DNA from: Flavobacteriaceae bacterium PS02336
Lineage (GTDB): Bacteria > Bacteroidota > Bacteroidia > Flavobacteriales > Flavobacteriaceae
Direction: 5' to 3'
Assembly: GCA_029960065.1 (NCBI GenBank)
Contig: JASCOF010000002.1
Span: forward strand, 186,001 to 250,000
DNA length: 64,000 nt
In this document: positions 60,944-64,000 of the stretch, in pieces
Layout of the letters: every line of letters starts with the position of its first letter
Numbering within the stretch: position 1 is the stretch's first letter
Program-made: the position numbers and the translations under genes
The notes under the pieces: generated by a model
The model's input: only the letters and a program-made list of their open reading frames with translations
Told to the model about the DNA's origin: nothing
Databases searched by the model: none

Positions 60944-62076
60944 TAGCAAACTGTTAAATAGGCATATGCGAAAGAAAATCTTCCACTTTCAGGAACTGAT
61001 AAAAGAATTTTATCACCTTTTTTCAAGTTCCCTGAATTCATTAATTCTTCTAAAGCTAAATAAATTGATGCAGAACCAACATTTCCAACTCTTGAAAGGT
61101 TCATGAACCATTTGTCATCGCTCATTCCGATTCCTTTTTCGGTTAATCCTTTTTTCAGTCCTTCCACAAAAAAGTTAGAAGAAACGTGAGGAATAAAATA
61201 AGTAATATCGTCAGATGTGACGTTATTTTTATCCATAGCGTCTTTCATGCTTTCAGCACCTTTTGACAGGATAAATTCATCCAAAAGTTTAACATCTTGT
61301 TTAATGGAGAAAACAGATTCGTTCAACCATTGTTCTGGTGCATAATCGCTCCATGATTTTATTTCGCCATTTTCCAATTTATCACCTCCAGCATACATGC
61401 AGGTTTCTAATTCGTATGCATACGAAAAAGCTTCCATCCATTCTATTTTAAGAGAAATAGGTCCGCGTGGTTTATTTTCTAATAAAAAGGCACCAGCGCC
61501 GTCAGATAACATCCAGCGTAAAAAATCTTTTTTGAAAGCAATAATCGGCTGTTCTTCCAGACTTTTTAAATTATCAGCTTCGTGATTGTATTTTTGAGCA
61601 TTCAGCCAAGTCGAAACTTTTTCAGAACCTGTGCAGATTGCATTTTGTGAATTTCCAGAACGCACCGAAAGAAAACCAAATTTAAGAGAGTTCATTCCGG
61701 CACAGCAAACTCCTGTTGAAGAGTTTAATTCTACCGATTTATTTTTTAACAGACCATGAACCATCGCAGCGTGCGAAGGCAGAAAAATATCCGGAGTTGA
61801 AGTTCCGCAAGAAAGTACTTCTAAATCTTGAGGCGTAAAATTTTCGTCGAATAACGGCAAAATAGCATTTCTTGTTAATTCGGCGTTGCTGTGAGTGCTT
61901 TTTCCGTCTTTATCAACGGCATAATATCGGCTTGTAATTTTATTATTGCGCAAAATAATACGTCTTGCTTTAGAAGCAGTATCGTTGATAAGACCTAAAT
62001 AGGCTTCCATTTCATCATTAGAAACAGCTTCATTTGGCAAATATTTTGCAGCTTTTGTAATATATACTTCAAACAT
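60943..62076 (-). CDS. darB: KAS III-type dialkylresorcinol-forming ketosynthase DarB
   Basis: A 377-residue KAS III-fold enzyme matching DarB, which condenses two beta-ketoacyl units into the cyclohexanedione precursor of dialkylresorcinols. The nucleophile is Cys125 in TGVCCAGMNS, followed by the His of FIPHVSSNFF and the Asn of NLSRVGNVGSAS. It lies 17 bases downstream of darA on the same strand, the usual darAB order. Confidence 0.93.
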   Translation of the reverse strand: MFEVYITKAAKYLPNEAVSNDEMEAYLGLINDTASKARRIILRNNKITSRYYAVDKDGKSTHSNAELTRNAILPLFDENFTPQDLEVLSCGTSTPDIFLPSHAAMVHGLLKNKSVELNSSTGVCCAGMNSLKFGFLSVRSGNSQNAICTGSEKVSTWLNAQKYNHEADNLKSLEEQPIIAFKKDFLRWMLSDGAGAFLLENKPRGPISLKIEWMEAFSYAYELETCMYAGGDKLENGEIKSWSDYAPEQWLNESVFSIKQDVKLLDEFILSKGAESMKDAMDKNNVTSDDITYFIPHVSSNFFVEGLKKGLTEKGIGMSDDKWFMNLSRVGNVGSASIYLALEELMNSGNLKKGDKILLSVPESGRFSFAYAYLTVC

Positions 62077-62093
62077 AATCTAAATTTCGTCTT

Positions 62094-62996
62094 CTAAACT
62101 CCCTGATAATATTGAGTTTGCTTTTTTATAGTTTTTAACTTAAGCGGATAGGTAATAAGGTGCAATATATACACTATTGGTGAAATTAACCATATCGCAA
62201 GGAATAAATAAACATTAAATACTTTAAGCAGCTGTTTTCGGTTTTTTTGATTTTTATAAATGATGTTTGACCATTTATTGAAAATTTTATTGGCCGTTTT
62301 GTCAACAGTCACTAAATATGAACTTATTTTTACAGCTCCCGCATTTACTAATTTGGGTTGTAAATCGGTTAAATTATTTTGGTTAAAAGAATCCAGCATA
62401 ATTTCTCCAAACTGGCTTGATTCTTCTATGTCTTTATCTGAAACTCCTGGAAGCGGAAAAATACCTAAATACTTTTTCTTAACTCCAGAAAACATCCATT
62501 CTACAATTGTAATAACGCTGATTAAATTTCCAACGCGGTCTACCAAAGCTACATTTCCAACCAAATTTGCATTGGCTTTTCGCAATAAAACTTTGATTTT
62601 TTCCTGGGCCATAATCCACATGTTTCTCGAACCGCTGATTGTGATAACTGGAGTATTGTTCAAAATTTTCTTGGCATCTTCACTTTTCAAAAATGAATTA
62701 ATTGGAATTGAAGGCGATAAATACCAAACTTGATAATGGAAAAGAACCAAGTCAAATTTTGTATTTAAAATTTCTTCAGGAACTGGTTTTAATGCGGTCG
62801 GAATCTGTAAAAAAGATTCTGGAAAAGCATCAAAAAAAGAGTCCTTATTCCATGGAAAAGGAAATGGCTTTTCTAATTGTATTTCGTGAAAAGTTACCTT
62901 TATATTCTCTTCATTTAAAAACGGTTTTGCAATTTGTTTTGCAATAGTTTCTAACTGTCCTGATTGAGAATAATAAATAACGAGAACATTTTTCAT
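62094..62996 (-). CDS. darA: Dialkylresorcinol-forming enzyme DarA (aromatase)
   Basis: A 300-residue protein with a flavodoxin-like start NVLVIYYSQSGQLETIAKQI (FMN-binding loop at about 9-14) and a C-terminal membrane helix (about 255-285). Matches DarA, the aromatase that oxidises the DarB product to a 2,5-dialkylresorcinol, which is then esterified to the polyene acid. First gene after a 200-base gap; a -7 box (63023-63030) lies 27 bases upstream. Confidence 0.93.
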   Translation of the reverse strand: MKNVLVIYYSQSGQLETIAKQIAKPFLNEENIKVTFHEIQLEKPFPFPWNKDSFFDAFPESFLQIPTALKPVPEEILNTKFDLVLFHYQVWYLSPSIPINSFLKSEDAKKILNNTPVITISGSRNMWIMAQEKIKVLLRKANANLVGNVALVDRVGNLISVITIVEWMFSGVKKKYLGIFPLPGVSDKDIEESSQFGEIMLDSFNQNNLTDLQPKLVNAGAVKISSYLVTVDKTANKIFNKWSNIIYKNQKNRKQLLKVFNVYLFLAIWLISPIVYILHLITYPLKLKTIKKQTQYYQGV

Positions 62997-63022
62997 TATG
63001 GTTTACTTGCTTTGGTTGCGGA

Positions 63023-63030
63023 CAAAAGTA
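63023..63030 (-). promoter_or_regulatory. -7 promoter box before darA
   Basis: Minus strand TACTTTTG, exact TAnnTTTG, 27 bases before the darA ATG; no clear -33 TTG. Most likely the start of the darAB-led flexirubin transcript. The rest of the 200-base gap 62997-63197 shows nothing else clear. Confidence 0.5.
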
Positions 63031-63197
63031 AGTAAATTTATTTAAACGAATTTTCTTGTTTAATTGATTGAGATTTTGGCTTTGTCTCTAGAAATTGTAT
63101 TCTTTTAAATTTTTCAAGATGCAATTAAAAAATGATTTATGAAAAGTGTTTTTTTTACGATATAATTAACGAAACCATCATAATTTGTATAAAAAAA

Positions 63198-64000
63198 TTA
63201 TCCTTTTAAATAGTTCCAAAAGTCAAAATAGTTAAACCATTGTAAAGGATATTGCTTTAGAATGCTTTCCACGCTTTTTACATATTCTTTCAAAAGACCT
63301 TTTTCATCGCGGTGTTTTACCTCGGCTTCTCTGGCGTACAAATGATAATGAAGATTTGGTTCTTTCATTACATAAACGAAAACGACAGGAACTTTTAATC
63401 TTGAAGCAATTAAAAATGGCCCTGCAGGAAAGTTGGCTTCTTTACCTAAAAGATTTTCAGAAAGGGATTTTGTCCCTTCAAAATAACGATCACCCGTAAA
63501 ACAGATTAATTCGTTATTCGCCAATGCCGCATTGATTTCAAATATATGCGACAAGTCTTCTTTGATAATGATAAATTTTACGGTTGGTTTTTGCGTAACA
63601 CTTTCTAAGTAATTTTTTATAGCAGAATGTTCTAAATCTGTTGTAACGAGATTGATTTGGAAATTAAGATCAATATCTCCCAAAAAATGTTCGGCAATTT
63701 CAAAATTACCAACATGCGCGCTGATTAAGACACCGCCTTTTTTTTCTGCGAGTAATTTTTTGAGCGTTTCAATTCCGTCAAATTCATAGGTGAATTTATT
63801 TCGCATTCCAGCAGAAATGGAAATCTTATCAATAATAGTCTGTCCAAAAGTATAGTAACTTTTGAAAACCATTTTTTTAGATTTGAAATAGGAAAACTGC
63901 AGTCTTTCTTTAAAATAATAAAAGATAGTGCGATTGCTTTTTCTTAAAAATAGAAAATAGTAAGAAGCAACAAAGTAAAGTAATCCATAAGCAGCTTTAA
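63198..64000 (-). CDS. LpxL/HtrB-like lipid acyltransferase, 5' end outside the window
   Basis: The frame stays open to the window end: beyond the Met at 63872 it continues upstream with FYYFKERLQFSYFKSKK and an earlier hydrophobic YGLLYFVASYYFLFLRK, so the true start lies right of 64000. Lipid A biosynthesis acyltransferase family: GVLISAHVGNFEIAEHFLG with the HX4(D/E) pair, FTGDRYFEGTKSL and FPAGPFLIASRLKVPVVFVYV. In flexirubin clusters such a gene is a candidate for moving an acyl group to the pigment or to a lipid acceptor; the housekeeping LpxL role is the alternative. Confidence 0.88.
   Translation of the reverse strand, partial: KAAYGLLYFVASYYFLFLRKSNRTIFYYFKERLQFSYFKSKKMVFKSYYTFGQTIIDKISISAGMRNKFTYEFDGIETLKKLLAEKKGGVLISAHVGNFEIAEHFLGDIDLNFQINLVTTDLEHSAIKNYLESVTQKPTVKFIIIKEDLSHIFEINAALANNELICFTGDRYFEGTKSLSENLLGKEANFPAGPFLIASRLKVPVVFVYVMKEPNLHYHLYAREAEVKHRDEKGLLKEYVKSVESILKQYPLQWFNYFDFWNYLKG

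Noticed and set aside
62260-62733. A 157-codon plus-strand frame opposite darA
   Set aside because: darA is certain on the minus strand; this frame has no signal, promoter or family.

Overview
The window is typical of a low-GC gliding Bacteroidota of the genus Flavobacterium, probably close to F. johnsoniae. The reasons are the Bacteroidota -7 promoter box TAnnTTTG in front of many genes, a PorW/SprE-type lipoprotein of the type IX secretion and gliding machinery, a split F-type ATP synthase operon without atpD and atpC, and a large flexirubin (dialkylresorcinol plus aryl polyene) pigment cluster. No rRNA, tRNA, CRISPR array, insertion sequence or prophage was recognised.

Layout. 1-4690: the 3' end of a UDP-glucuronate decarboxylase-like gene, then leftward surface-polysaccharide genes (GT4 glycosyltransferase, UDP-GlcNAc 2-epimerase, CapK-like adenylate-forming enzyme), with an ORF6N-domain gene and its palindromes in between. 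4803-14316: housekeeping and conserved flavobacterial genes (purD, DUF6341, DUF6427, upp, DUF4254, GT9 heptosyltransferase, a PaaE-like flavodoxin/ferredoxin reductase, a DUF5687/ABC pair). 14406-23380: a rightward block of sprE/porW, bactofilin, AtpZ-like protein, DUF6168, then atpB-E-F-H-A-G, with strong hairpins on both sides of atpE and between atpA and atpG. 23381-23959: the only non-coding gap above 300 bases. It holds the atpG terminator, a long hairpin, and a tandem array of three 89-bp units. 23960-35428: GNAT, flippase, dut, sugar nucleotidyltransferase, TPR protein, DUF4292 lipoprotein, an EnvC-like degenerate LytM factor, a CBS protein, rbfA, a LolC/E-type permease, MATE and an amidase. 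35516-36508: a Dus enzyme, followed by a nested palindromic element.

36803-64000: about 27 kb in which every gene but one is transcribed leftward; this is the flexirubin cluster. darA and darB (dialkylresorcinol formation) lie near the right end. Then come two ApeP-like dehydratases, a BtrH-like acyltransferase, an ABC-2 exporter, a thioesterase, three full-length ketosynthase-fold proteins, a short ketosynthase-like protein and an ACP. These are followed by a polysaccharide deacetylase, LolA plus a lipoprotein, two outer-membrane barrels, a FabZ-like protein, GT2-DUF2062, a giant MMPL-PlsC fusion, a CrtI-like FAD enzyme, a C45 Ntn-hydrolase lipoprotein and an AMP-forming ligase. A reasonable division of labour is aryl starter activation (ligase), polyene elongation (KS, CLF-like, ACP, dehydratases), resorcinol formation (DarA/DarB), esterification (BtrH-like or another acyltransferase) and export (ABC, MMPL, LolA, barrels). 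The ammonia lyase and ketoreductase normally expected are not in view, so the cluster probably continues past base 64000, where an LpxL-like acyltransferase gene is cut.

The most unusual spot is 53830-54592. A Fic-domain gene is stitched into the pigment operon, and a 61-residue gene with its own good promoter faces it on the opposite strand with overlapping 3' ends. That small protein carries a motif reminiscent of Fic-inhibiting antitoxins.
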